Origin: Terfezia claveryi
Taxonomy: Eukaryota > Ascomycota > Pezizomycetes > Pezizales > Pezizaceae
Length of the DNA stretch: 51,241 bases
NCBI GenBank assembly: GCA_015179025.1
Contig: WHUX01000303.1
Coordinates: 1 to 51,241, forward strand
Reading direction: 5' to 3'
Both the position numbers and the translations under genes were made by a program. The notes below the pieces were generated by a model that was not told the DNA's origin, did not search any database, and worked only from the letters and a program-made list of their open reading frames with translations. Of this stretch, positions 41,908 through 51,241 are shown in pieces (the stretch's first letter is position 1; each line of letters opens with the position of its first letter).

Positions 41908-42327
41908 TGTCACGGGGTGACATCCAGCCTACCAAAGGTACTTGGGCCCTTATAGAACGACCCTAGAATCTATATGACTCTAGGTACACTCTTAGCAGTG
42001 TGGTGCAAACGTTTCTAATACTTATCTATAAGAGTTAAGTATATGAAACGGGTATGAACCTCGGAGTGGTTTATAATCATCCTAGATGGTTAAGACCCTT
42101 ATGGAACGTCCATAGACCCTTGAGGGAGCTACGGTTTAAGTTTCATAAGAATCCGATTAATGGTTCAATAGTTATACTCAGATTAATATGCTGACTATAT
42201 GCATATATATGCTAGCTATATTAGCTGTTACCCTGAAGTCTTGGCGTTACCCTGAATACTGAATTATTACCCTGAACTGCAGGAAAATAATTCGGTAAAA
42301 ATAACTAAAAAAATGAAGGACCGAGGG

Positions 42328-42348
42328 CGCACTTTAGACCAAAGTGCG
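42328..42348 (+). promoter_or_regulatory. Conserved LTR hairpin
   Basis: CGCACTTT-AGACC-AAAGTGCG forms a perfect 8-bp stem with a 5-base loop. It is present in the other A-type LTRs, including the more decayed ones. Confidence 0.6.
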
Positions 42349-43062
42349 TCCGGTGACACTATAAGGGAGTGCGCCCAGGACAGAGGCCAAAGGTAGGGCC
42401 AAAACATAAAGTTCTCCGAATTTAATGTTTCAAGGTTCTATCTAGGCCTACTCTTCGTCCTGATTCCATTTCTGCAATCCTTTTTATGATCGGAGTTAAA
42501 CTCATGGAGATATAAGACTTTTAATATGGTCATATAGGTCCACGAGGAGGTTTACTTATTATTGGTAATAACTCCATGAATAATTTGGGTATCGAGATAA
42601 ACTAAGATTCTATAATCTTCTATGCGTTGATACCTTTCCAATGGTAATCTACTTGTGACCCACGGTTCTCTATTCATAGAGTTATGTGCAGTTGAAAATT
42701 ATTTTCAATGGACACTAGACACTATTAAGTGAATATTGCCGGAAACATAATTAGATACCTTCGGATATTGTCGGATGGTAATTCGATAGTATCGGGGATT
42801 GGTAACGTATCTGAAATTGAATTTAGTTGTCTCGGATAAGAATTCTTTAATGGGATAAGCGAGCTATAAGCGAAGTACGTATAACATGCAGACATGGGAA
42901 TATTCTCTACGTTCGGGTTAGTAACCTGTGACAACGAGTGCAGATAGCAACTGCATTAACAAAGGTGTGGATGGCATAACACTTAGGAAGAAATTCCAAG
43001 GTGACAGGTAGGCCGCGTTTTATAAAATATTTTTATCATAAGAATATCTACAAACACCGGGA

Positions 43063-43070
43063 TATAAATA
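43063..43070 (+). promoter_or_regulatory. A2 LTR TATA box
   Basis: TATAAATA, conserved in all A-type LTRs (for example near 1364, 6217, 19027 and 34013), about 290 bp before the end of the LTR. Confidence 0.65.
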
Positions 43071-43361
43071 GTGCAAGTAGTTCCGGTTGAATTTATTCTA
43101 CCACCAGCGAGTATTCGAAAGCAAGAGCACCTTGAGTACACGAAGCCTACAAAGTTCTAAGTCTTGAGTTAACTTTACGTTCAAGCGACATAGGATTTAT
43201 TTTGTGTTGCGAAATAAGATCCGTCGTGAGGACTATAGTTGGATTGAACTTTACTGCTATAGGATTGATATTCTGTGTTGCGGAATAGATATCGTTGCGG
43301 CAGCAAATTACGGCCTCCTAATAGTTGCAAGAGCGCTATCAGTCAATAGGGCCCCGTGACA

Positions 43362-43372
43362 TTACTTTGTAG
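43362..43372 (+). promoter_or_regulatory. A2 proposed self-priming site
   Basis: ACTTTGTAG (43364-43372) complements CTACAAAGT at 43147-43155 in the LTR. This matches the layout of Tf1/sushi-type self-priming, although pairing is only nine bases. Confidence 0.4.
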
Positions 43373-43408
43373 CCAGTGATTCTCCTACATTTGCTATATA
43401 CTCTAATC

Positions 43409-45400
43409 ATGTCTAGTTCACAGACACCAAGAGGGCCTCGCCAGCCCTACCAACCCCTTACATTCCCAGATGTCACACCCCGTGCCATCACACAAAGACC
43501 ACACAATCTTCCTCAATCTGATACAGATACGGAAGATGACCTTATTGATATCCCAATGGAGGATATTCTATCCGAGGGATGGAATCCTCAAGACACCCTA
43601 TATACTCTCCAGATGAGTAACCACATTCCCACCTGGTTATTAGAACGATTTGGACAACCTTCCCGAAGGCCTCCTCATCGAACAGCCAGTAACAATCATC
43701 ACGACGTCCCACCAGCCACCACACGTCCAACGACCGTCTCGACCAAGTTTAAGCCAAGAAGAATATGACCAATTATTGGCTCGAATTGTTAGAGATGGAT
43801 CATCGAATTTGACCGGCAACGAGCGAGATTGCAGACCTTACGAGAGGTCTAAATGCTCAAGCAAGCCTCCTAAAGAAGCCCAAGACGCACATAGGTTATT
43901 TTTGAAGGAGCAATGGCTACATATGAAGACCTAAAGTTATTACGACAGCAGGTCACGAAGAAGTAGCAGCTTAAAAGGTCAAACAGAAGGACAAGAGGAT
44001 GCAGTTAAACGTTTAACTGTATCCATCAGTGAGGCCTTAGAAAAACAATGGGAGGAACTAAGCAAGAAGCTTAAGCAGGACACGGAGGCAATAGTTGATG
44101 CGCTAAAGTAGAGTTTGATGGTATCAAAGCAGATGTTGTCAAACTCCATGAATGGACACAGAAGGCGATCAAGCAAGAGCAAGATGATCGTATTCGCAGT
44201 TGTGAGACTAATAAAGAATCCGTAGAAGAACTCTCTCGTCGGATCCAGACTCACAAAAGGAAGCTCAAAGACCTACAAGAGCAACCACTCAGTCAACAAC
44301 GTCCACCAAAACGCACTCGATCAATTGATGATGATATTGAAGATTTCATCATACGTGGTACTCGGACTGGTCCAGTACCACCTCCTCCACCTCCACCATC
44401 ACCTCCTCCACAAAAGAAAACTCGAGTTCTTTCTGAGAAGAAAGAACCCCGAAACCTCCCCCTACCTCCGAAGTTCGATGGAACTTCAAGCAACTCAAGG
44501 AATTCCTAATGAAGGTAGACCACACCTTTGAACGCATGCCGCTAACATACTCTACTCATAGCGAAAAAATCCTGTTTGTAGCGGATCTACTTACAGGAGG
44601 TGCGAGCACTTGGTATTACGCAAACCAACACAAGCGTACACCAGATGCCAACTCCGGATGGGTTGAATGGGACACGTTTAATGTCTTTAAACGTGAATTC
44701 ATAAACGCACACCAGAACCAGCATGAGAAGCGGGATGCAAAGGTCTCCCTTCAGAAGGAGTTCCAGAAGAAAGGTGAGTTGATGAAAGATTTCATCGCTC
44801 GTGTCAGGGTTCATCAGTTGGTAGCGGAACTACCACGGAACAGCTCTGGGAGCACCTGATTAGTGCTATTCAGCCTGAGACTCGGGCCCATATGGTCCGA
44901 GTCAGTACTGACAAAGACATTCTAGATAAGGTGCCAGCAAGTACAGAAATGTGCTTTCAGGCTATTGCTAATGCCGGGTCTCAGGTTGAGTATGAGAAGG
45001 TTAGGGAGGCACATGCACAGAGCCAGTTCCGTCAAAAAGAACAGGCTGCTGGTGCGAAAAAGGAGGTACCCAACACTCCAAGACTGCCGAAAAGAAGTCC
45101 GAAAACCTAAAGACGAATTACAAAGCCAAAGCAAAAGGCAAAAACCAAGCCTGATGCTAAGCTAAATCCAAATCCGATACCTCTTCCAAAAAGCCAAAGA
45201 GCCTGGCCAAGATAGCGTTACATATGCTATGAGACAGGCTCGGAAGAAGGATGGACAGTGCATCAAGTGTGGGGACAAAACTCACATGATGGGTGACTGT
45301 TCAATGGTTGGAAGGTTACGGATGAGACAAAGGCAAAGGGAAAGGGTAAAAGGAAAGAGGAGCAAGAAAGTGGCACAGTGTCTGCAGGAGCGGCTGTAGT
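43409..45400 (+). pseudogene. A2 Gag, frameshifted
   Basis: Starts MSSSQTPRGPRQPYQPLTF at 43409, ~48 bp inside the LTR. The N-terminal part is acidic (SDTDTEDDLIDIP) and then Pro/His-rich. A Lys/Glu-rich helical region (about 43860-44290) is a likely coiled coil, followed by a poly-Pro segment (44380-44405). The Gag domain (44509-44859) has MKVDHTFERMPLTYSTHSEK, GGASTWYYANQHKRT and KGELMKDFIARVRVHQL. The knuckle CIKCGDKTHMMGDC at 45259-45300 is intact, CX2CX4HX4C. Frame breaks occur near 43745, 43950, 44490, 44840, 45105 and 45160. Confidence 0.88.
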
Positions 45401-46084
45401 AGCGCCACTTGAGGTTCAGTTTGGGCATATTGTTAGTGAGGATGAGTTGGATTATGGGGAAATTCGGACTGTTAGGGATGCGGGCTATCTAGTACGTCGG
45501 GTCGGATAGTCTCGCAGGATTGGTTTTCTATTTGTGTTATAAGGAATGGCATCTCTGTTGGCAGTTGGAAGGAGGAACATGAAGGGGAACCGATGGATAT
45601 TGACCCTGTTTTGATTAGTTCTGTTTCTCGCAATTTGTCTTCTTCTGCTATTTCTTCTCTTTCTTTATCAAATAAAAACGCAAAAAAAGGGACAAAAAGA
45701 AAAGCTGATGATGAGGTGGCTCCTCATATTGGCGCACTCGAAAAAAGACCACGAAAGGTGGCGGTGCCGGATATTTCATTGGATGGAATTAAGGATCTCT
45801 CTTTGGCAGGAAAATCGGTGCGAAGGTATTGAAGCGTGAAGGACTGAAATTTCTTATCTCTGTTAAGTTATCTTGGATGTACGGAGGAAATAAACGCGAA
45901 ATTTCCATTAATGCTTTGGTTGATACTGGCGCAGAAGCCACGATTTTTGATTCTTCTTTCGTTGAACAGATGATGCTGCCTTGGGTTAAGAGGGAGAAAA
46001 GACTGAGATTAGAGAGCGCCGACGGCTCGATTCTCAAGAGGTCTGGCACAGTGCAGGTTCAGAACCTGCAGATGGAGGTCCCAG
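45401..46084 (+). pseudogene. A2 protease region
   Basis: Encodes MDIDPVLISSVSRNLSSSAI and KRKADDEVAPHIGALEKRPR (basic), then SLAGKS before a frame break near 45825. In the next frame: VKLSWMYGGNKREISINALVDTGAEATIFDSS, with the DTG active site at 45922-45930. The domain continues to RLRLESADGSILKRSGTVQV; one more break lies near 46095, before the LGMDWIKANCD motif in the RT frame. Confidence 0.87.
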
Positions 46085-47491
46085 ATGCAAGATCGGAAAA
46101 AAAACCTTGACCTGGTAACTGAGGTTGCGTGCCTCGAACCAGGTCTTCCACTCATTTTGGGGATGGATTGGATTAAAGCCAATTGTGATAAGCTACGAGT
46201 CACCACTCCTTATGGACTCGAGCTAAAAAGAGCGTTGGAAATCGAGGAGGTTACTGATTTCGCTGACTTTGACGAAGTACTTGCAGAGACTCAATATGTC
46301 GGATTAATTGAAATAGGGGAATGGGATTATCAGAAGTTCGCTAATGGAGACGTTCGCAAGGTTATGAAAATAACAGCGACTGAAAATATCCATGAACTTG
46401 CTGATCGATTGCCAACACAGTACAGGGATTTTGTAAAAATCTTTGGAAAGGAGTTGCAATCCGCCCTTCCCACGCACGGTCCACAAGACATGACTATTGA
46501 GTTAGAAGAAGGAAAGAGTCCCCCGTCAGGAAAACTATACCCCCTCTCCCCTGATGAACTGGAGCTTCTCAAAGAATACCTAGATGAGATGCTCCGAACC
46601 GGCAAGATAAGACCGAGCAAAAGCAGTGCTGGCGCTCCTATATTCTTCGCCAAACAGCCAAATGGCAAGCTCAGAATAGTCGTAGACTATAGAGGGCTCA
46701 ATGCCATAACCAAAAAAGACAAGTATCCCCTACCACTTATGACTACCCTAATGGAACAAGTTGGTACTTCACAGGTTTTCTCCAAACTCGATCTCAAACT
46801 CGGGTTTAACCTACTCAGAATAGCAGCCGGAGACGAGTGGAAAACAGCATTCAAGACAAGATATGGCTTATACGAATATACAGTTATGCCTTTTGGGCTA
46901 ACTAATGCGCCATCTGTTTTCCAGCGACATGTTAACAATATTCTATCGGAACGAATTGACCGAGGAATAGTTGTATATATTGATGATATCCTCATTTATA
47001 CCCAAACAGAGGAAGAACATGTCGAGCTCGTCCGTTGGGTGCTGCAGAAACTAACGGAGAATAACCTTTGTGTCAACATAGACAAGTGTATCTTCCATGT
47101 CCCAGAAGTCGAATTCGTGGGATTTAAAGTAGGTACAAAGGGGATACAAATGGGGCAGAAGAAAGTCGAGGACATCCTCGCCTGGCAGGCTCCTCGGAAC
47201 GTCAAAGAAGTGCAGAGGTTTATTGGTTTTGCTAATTTCTATCGCCAGTTTATTCAAGGCTTTAGTAGTTTGGCTTTGCCGATTCAGACACTAACGCACA
47301 ATGGAGTTCCTTGGAACTGGACACAGCAGTGTCAACAGGCCTTCGATGAGTTAAAATATAGGTTCACTACCGCTCCAATACTATGCCATTATCACCCAGA
47401 ACGACCAAAAATGATCGAGACAGACGCGTCTGATCTAGCAAAGCTGGTATTCTATCCCAAAAAGAACCAGATGGTCGTTGGCACCCAGTAG
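46085..47491 (+). CDS. A2 protease C-terminus, reverse transcriptase and start of RNase H
   Basis: A 468-residue open frame, the longest coherent coding piece of family A. Residues ~12-40 are the protease C-terminal motif (LPLILGMDWIKANCDKL). RT follows: LYPLSPDELELLKEYL, GAPIFFAKQPNGKLRIVVDY, FSKLDLKLGFNLLRIA (first Asp), [18 protein letters not shown] and VVYIDDILIY. The YIDD box is at 46976-46987. Then [19 protein letters not shown] and the connection [18 protein letters not shown], and RNase H with [15 protein letters not shown] Asp (IETDASD). The frame ends at a stop at 47489 after VVGTQ because a base is missing; RNase H continues in another frame. The start methionine is internal. Confidence 0.9.
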   Translation: MQDRKKNLDLVTEVACLEPGLPLILGMDWIKANCDKLRVTTPYGLELKRALEIEEVTDFADFDEVLAETQYVGLIEIGEWDYQKFANGDVRKVMKITATENIHELADRLPTQYRDFVKIFGKELQSALPTHGPQDMTIELEEGKSPPSGKLYPLSPDELELLKEYLDEMLRTGKIRPSKSSAGAPIFFAKQPNGKLRIVVDYRGLNAITKKDKYPLPLMTTLMEQVGTSQVFSKLDLKLGFNLLRIAAGDEWKTAFKTRYGLYEYTVMPFGLTNAPSVFQRHVNNILSERIDRGIVVYIDDILIYTQTEEEHVELVRWVLQKLTENNLCVNIDKCIFHVPEVEFVGFKVGTKGIQMGQKKVEDILAWQAPRNVKEVQRFIGFANFYRQFIQGFSSLALPIQTLTHNGVPWNWTQQCQQAFDELKYRFTTAPILCHYHPERPKMIETDASDLAKLVFYPKKNQMVVGTQ

Positions 47492-47972
47492 CTACTATTC
47501 GAAACGCTTTATCCCAGCAGAACTTAATTACGATGTCCATGACAAAGAGATGGTCGTAATTGTCAATTGTTTCCAGGAATGGAGACATTTTCTCATGGGT
47601 GCCCCGGAGGAGATAATTGTGTATACGGATCACAAGAACCTTGAGTACTTTAATTCCACTAAGATACTCAATCGAAGGCAGGCCAGATGGGCGGAAATAC
47701 TAAGCCAGTTTAATTTTAGAATCATCTACCGCCCAGGTGATAAAAATGGCAAAGCAGATGCGCTTTCTCGTCAGGTTGATCCTGACCTCGAAGGAGGGGG
47801 AGAGAAGCAGGACCACACGATTCGGATGTTCAAGCCTGGTCAATTCCAACTAGGAACAAGTGAGGAGAGTCTAGTAACGCGCCGCATTATGGCAGTGAAG
47901 GCCTCACAAACGAAGAATCAAGTTGGTCAAAGGAGATCCAAGAGGCTGGCCTCAAGGATGACAAGTGGTTAG
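47478..47972 (+). CDS. A2 RNase H (C-terminal part) and linker
   Basis: A 164-residue frame overlapping the previous one by 14 bases. It has [20 protein letters not shown] (the Glu position), [37 protein letters not shown] (the next Asp), [17 protein letters not shown] and the usual end [18 protein letters not shown]. After that comes a basic linker, RRIMAVKASQTKNQ and RRSKRLASR, before integrase. The polyprotein was probably continuous here before the frame break. Confidence 0.88.
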   Translation: MAPSSYYSKRFIPAELNYDVHDKEMVVIVNCFQEWRHFLMGAPEEIIVYTDHKNLEYFNSTKILNRRQARWAEILSQFNFRIIYRPGDKNGKADALSRQVDPDLEGGGEKQDHTIRMFKPGQFQLGTSEESLVTRRIMAVKASQTKNQVGQRRSKRLASRMTSG

Positions 47973-48910
47973 GGATTCGGAACGCGTTGAAGTTTGGCAA
48001 GGAGTATCCTGGACTCGATCATTACGGTTTAGAAGATGACATGGTAACCTATGAACGTCGCCTATATATACCTGACAACAACTCCCTTAAGTTGAAAGTG
48101 GCTTTCCAGTTCACGATGCTAAAGTTGCAGGTCATTTCGGACGTGACAAAACCCTCGAGCTCATGAAACGAAATTACTACTGGCCTAACATGGAAGACTG
48201 GGTACGAAACTACGTTCGCACATGCGATGCTTGCCAAAGAAACAAACTGCAAGACATAAGAAATATGGCAAGCTCGTACCTCTTCCAATCCCTATAGGCC
48301 GTGGGAACACATTTCGATGGATTTCATCACTGATTTACCACCAGTCAAAGGGTATAATCAGATCTGGGTTATTGTTGATAGGTTTACTAAGATGTCACAT
48401 TTCATTCCCTTAAAGAACGGAAGGCAAAAGAGTTGGCTGGGATATTTGTCAAGGAGGTTTGGAGGCTGCACGGATTACCAAAGAGGGTTGTTTCGGATCG
48501 GGATTCGGTGTTTACAAGTTCGTTTTGGATGGAGGTAATGCGGTTATTAGGAGTTGAGTTGGATAAGTCCTCGGCATATCACCCCAGACTGATGGTCAAA
48601 CTGAACGAGTCAACCAGACCCTTGAGCATTATCTACGGACGTATTGCTGTTGGGATCAGGATGACTGGGTCGAGTTATTACCATTTGCCGAGTTCTGTTA
48701 TAATAACACTGTCCACTCTAGTACTAAACTCACACCATTCTTTGCCGCATATGCTCAACACCCAGAAAATAATTTCCAGAACCCAACCGAAGCCTCAACT
48801 GAATCGAACAACCCTGAGGCAGTCAAGACAGTCGAAACCTTGGACGCAATGAGAGAGGCTATGAGGGAGAACATGAAGGCAGCGCAGGACCGGATGTCCA
48901 AATACTACAA
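47973..48910 (+). pseudogene. A2 integrase zinc-binding and catalytic domains
   Basis: The HHCC part is visible in broken frames: KVAFQ, then [20 protein letters not shown] and [11 protein letters not shown]. The core 48317-48538 starts [20 protein letters not shown] (first Asp) and [13 protein letters not shown]; 48433-48852 supplies [20 protein letters not shown] (second Asp). The Glu region [15 protein letters not shown] is in the next frame because CACCCCAGACT lacks one C for YHPQT. Downstream [20 protein letters not shown] is well preserved in that frame. Confidence 0.88.
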
Positions 48911-49390
48911 TCTCAAGGTAGCAGAGAAGGAACCACATTCAAAGTGGGAGATTGGGTTATGGTCAACGCAAAGAACATCAAAACAAGGCGTCCGACCAAG
49001 AAGTTGACTACAAGTTACGAGGGAAGTTTAGAATTAAACGGCTTATTGGCACTTATGCCTATGAGTTAGAGCTTCCCCCAAGTACAGGCAAAACTCACCC
49101 AGTTTTTCATATTAGTTTGTTGGAACCCTACCACCTTAATACGATTGCCGGCAGACGCTCACCAACACCCCCTCCAGTCGACCTCGAAGAATCGGAATAC
49201 CAGGTGGAAAAGGTTAGGACAGTGAGCTCAGGAAGGACGGGTTATGTATTTAGTCTCTTGGAAGGGTTACGGTCCTGATGATGACACATGGGAACCATAT
49301 GAGAACCTGAAGGATGGAGCAGCCGATTTAATTCGAAAATTCCATCTGGATAATCCTCGTAAGCCTCGGGACCCTGATGTTATCTTGTAG
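48911..49390 (+). pseudogene. A2 integrase C-terminal domain and chromodomain
   Basis: One frame (48952-49278) reads RRPTKKLDY-like residues, then KLRGKFRIKRLIGTYAYELEL, HPVFHISLLEPYHLNTIAGR and PTPPPVDLEESEYQVEKV. The chromodomain follows in another frame: [39 protein letters not shown] and DPDVIL, stop 49388-49390. EYQVEKV is the chromodomain start and W/Y cage residues are present. The break lies near 49222 (AGTGAG with a base missing). Confidence 0.88.
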
Positions 49391-49594
49391 GATTTTTCTT
49401 TTTTTCCTATTATTAGGCATTAGGTTTTTTGAATTATCTTTACGTTTTTGTTTTACCTGTATTTTTATGCCATATTGTCCTAGGGGTGCAATGAACGTAC
49501 GCAGCTATGTTTTGGCTGTCGTATATGAGGACTGGTCCTCAAGCCCCATCCATTGTTGTTAGTAGCAATAATGATTCTGATTGCATGATCAATT
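49391..49594 (+). other. A2 3' untranslated region
   Basis: Conserved with A1 and with the fragment at 17620-17820. It is pyrimidine-rich at first (TTTTTCTTTTTTTCC), then has the palindrome TGAGGACTGGTCCTCA (about 49527-49542). The small plus-strand frame 49377-49562 is not thought to be a gene. Confidence 0.6.
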
Positions 49595-49616
49595 AGGTTC
49601 TTGTGGACAAGAACCT
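49595..49616 (+). promoter_or_regulatory. A2 hairpin before the polypurine tract
   Basis: AGGTTCTTG-TGGA-CAAGAACCT, a perfect 9-bp stem with a 4-base loop two bases upstream of the polypurine tract. It is perfect in A1 (40565-40586) and nearly so at 17824-17846. Confidence 0.65.
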
Positions 49617-49617
49617 T

Positions 49618-49630
49618 AAGGGGGGAGGCA
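49618..49630 (+). promoter_or_regulatory. A2 polypurine tract
   Basis: AAGGGGGGAGGCA, one base before the LTR start TGTCATGGGG. Confidence 0.8.
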
Positions 49631-49631
49631 C

Positions 49632-50324
49632 TGTCATGGGGTAATATCCAGCCCTACCAAAGTACTTGGGCCCTTATAAACGACCCTAGAATCTATATAG
49701 ACTCTAGGTACACTTTTAGCAGTGTGGTGCAAACATTTCTAATACTTATCTATAAGAGATAAGTATATGAAACGAGTATGAACCTTGGAGAGGTTTACAA
49801 TCATCCTAGATAGTTTAGGCCTTATAAAACGCCCATAGACCCTTGAGAGAGTAAAGGTTTAAGTTTTATAAGTATCTGATTAGTAGTTCAATAGTTATAC
49901 CTAGATTAATATACTAGCTATATGTATACATATACTAGCTATTATCTGTTATCCTGAAGTCTTGGCATTACCCTGATATATTGGATTATTTCCCTGAACT
50001 ATAGGAAAATAATTCAGTAAAAATAAATAAAAAAATAAAGCCATTAGGGTGCACTTTAAACCAAAGTGCGTCCTGTAACACTATAAGGAGTGCCCAAGAT
50101 AGAGACTAAAGGTAGGGCCAAAACATAAAGTTCTCCAAATTTAATATTTAAAGGTTCTATCTACTAGGCGTACCCTTCATCTTGATTCCATTTCTGCAAT
50201 CCTCTTTATGATTGGAGTTAAACTCATGGAGATATAAGACTTTTAATATTGTCATATAGGTCAATAAAGAGGTTTACCTATTATTGGTAATAACTCCATG
50301 AATAATTAGGGTTTTGAGATAAAC
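49632..50324 (+). mobile_element. A2 3' LTR, diverged and truncated
   Basis: The first 693 bp of an A-type LTR. It carries the markers of the older subfamily seen at 29154-30607 (GAGATAAGTATATG, GGAGAGGTTTA, CGCCCA, GTATACATATACTAGC) and many transitions against the A2 5' LTR. It ends where the next LTR is inserted. Confidence 0.88.
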
Positions 50325-51241
50325 TGTCACAGGGGCCCTATTGACTGATAGCGCTCTTGCAACTATTAGGACGGCCATAATTTCCTGCCGCAACGATATC
50401 TATTCTACAACATAGAATATCAATCCTATAGTAGTAAAGTTTAGTCCGACAGTATTTTCTTACGACGGATCTTATTTTGCAACACAAAATAAATCCTATG
50501 TTGCTTAAACATAAAGTTAACTCAAGACTTAGAACTTTGTAGGCTTCGTGTACTCAAGGTGCTCTTGCTTTCGAATACTCTCTAGTCGTAGAATAAATTC
50601 AACTGGAACTACTTGCACTATTTATATCCCGCAGTATTTGTAGATATCCTTATAATAAAAATATTTTATAAAACGCGGGCCTACCTGTTGCCTTGGAATT
50701 TCTTCCTAAGTGTTATGCCATCCACACCTTTGTTAATGCAGTTGCAATCTGCACTCGTTGTCATAGGTTACTAACTCGAACATAGAGAATATTCCCATGT
50801 CTGCATGTTATACGTACTTTGCTTATAGCTCACTTATCCCATTAAACAATTCTTATCCGAGACAACTAAATTCAATTTCAGATACGTTACCAATCCCCGA
50901 TACTATCGAATTACCATCCGACAATATCCGAAGGTATCTAATTATATTTCCAGCAATATTCACTTAATAGTGTCTAGTGTCTATTGAAAATAATTTTCAA
51001 CTGTATATAACTCTATGAATAGAGACCCGTGGGTCACAAGTAGATTACCATTGGAAAGGTATCAACGCATAGAAGATTATAGAATCTTAGTTTATCTGAT
51101 ACCCAAATTATTCACGGAGTTATTACCAATAATAAGTAAACCTCCTCGTAGATCTATATGACCATATTAAAAGTCTTATATCTCCATGAGTTTAACTACG
51201 ATCATAAAAAGGATTGCAGAAATGGAATCAGGACGAAGTGT
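50325..51241 (-). mobile_element. A-family LTR, minus orientation, cut by the window end
   Basis: An inverted A-type LTR starting TGTCACAGGGGCCC, inserted in the 3' LTR of A2 (flank TAAAC, 50320-50324). About 917 of ~1450 bp are in the window. It matches the 29154-30607 orientation but is closer to the consensus. Confidence 0.92.

Larger units (their letters stand above)
41908..43361 (+). mobile_element. A2 5' LTR
   Basis: A 1454-bp A-type LTR (TGTCACGGGG...CCCCGTGACA) close to the family consensus. It contains three TTACCCTGAA repeats (42228, 42247, 42267), the hairpin at 42328-42348, TATAAATA at 43063-43070 and the CTACAAAGT motif at 43147-43155. Confidence 0.95.
41908..50324 (+). mobile_element. 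Element A2: best-preserved A-family chromovirus
   Basis: 5' LTR, gag-pol and 3' LTR in order on the plus strand, with the longest open reverse transcriptase in the window. It is inserted in the 3' LTR of A1 and is itself cut at its 3' LTR by another A LTR. The two LTRs differ far more than the coding regions of A1 and A2 do, so they may not both derive from the original insertion. Confidence 0.9.

Noticed and set aside
49377..49562. 61-residue plus-strand frame after the A2 chromodomain
   Set aside because: It lies in the 3' UTR shared by all A copies and has no conserved frame among them.

Overview
The window looks like a piece of heterochromatin-like, transposon-packed DNA from a fungus, most likely a filamentous ascomycete. 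That is an inference from Ty3/gypsy chromoviruses with C-terminal chromodomains, from Ty1/copia remnants, and from stop codons that mostly fit CpA-to-TpA change, as repeat-induced point mutation (RIP) would give. I see no host gene, no rRNA, no convincing functional tRNA and no CRISPR array. The species cannot be named from this sequence.

Names used here: A is a chromovirus with ~1.45-kb LTRs (TGTCACGGGG...CCCCGTGACA). B is a minus-strand chromovirus with 736-bp LTRs (TGTAAG...CTTACA). C is a minus-strand gypsy element. D and D2 are minus-strand copia elements. E is a non-coding palindromic (foldback) element ending in CATCAGCAAGAAA, with a TA target duplication.

Layout. 1-4765: A-type LTR pieces interrupted by E (one complete 2386-bp copy at 1578-3963, one right end at the window start) and an older E fragment. 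4766-8727: unique AT-rich DNA, an A solo LTR with 5-bp target duplication, a tRNA-headed SINE-like stretch, two inversely oriented minisatellites and a C-rich array. 8728-17144: nearly complete element B. 17145-19327: 3' end of an A element. 19328-25626: element C with an A solo LTR inside it. 25627-28002 (perhaps to 28262): 5' half of copia D. 28263-29153: copia D2 remnant. 29154-31784: decayed minus-strand A. 31785-32847: half of an E copy. 32848-41907: A1. 41908-50324: A2. 50325-end: start of another minus-strand A LTR.

D2 at ~28.3-29.1 kb is the oldest visible host. Going left, D sits in D2, C in D, A in C and B in A. Going right, the minus-strand A sits in D2, E in that A, A1 in E, A2 in the 3' LTR of A1, and a further LTR in the 3' LTR of A2. 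Each A-type element, where readable, has the order gag (coiled coil, CCHC knuckle), protease, reverse transcriptase, RNase H, integrase, chromodomain, 3' UTR hairpin, polypurine tract, LTR. Every polyprotein is broken. In C, D2 and the minus-strand A the breaks are mainly transitions; in A1 and A2 they are mainly single-base deletions, which could be true mutations or uncorrected assembly errors.
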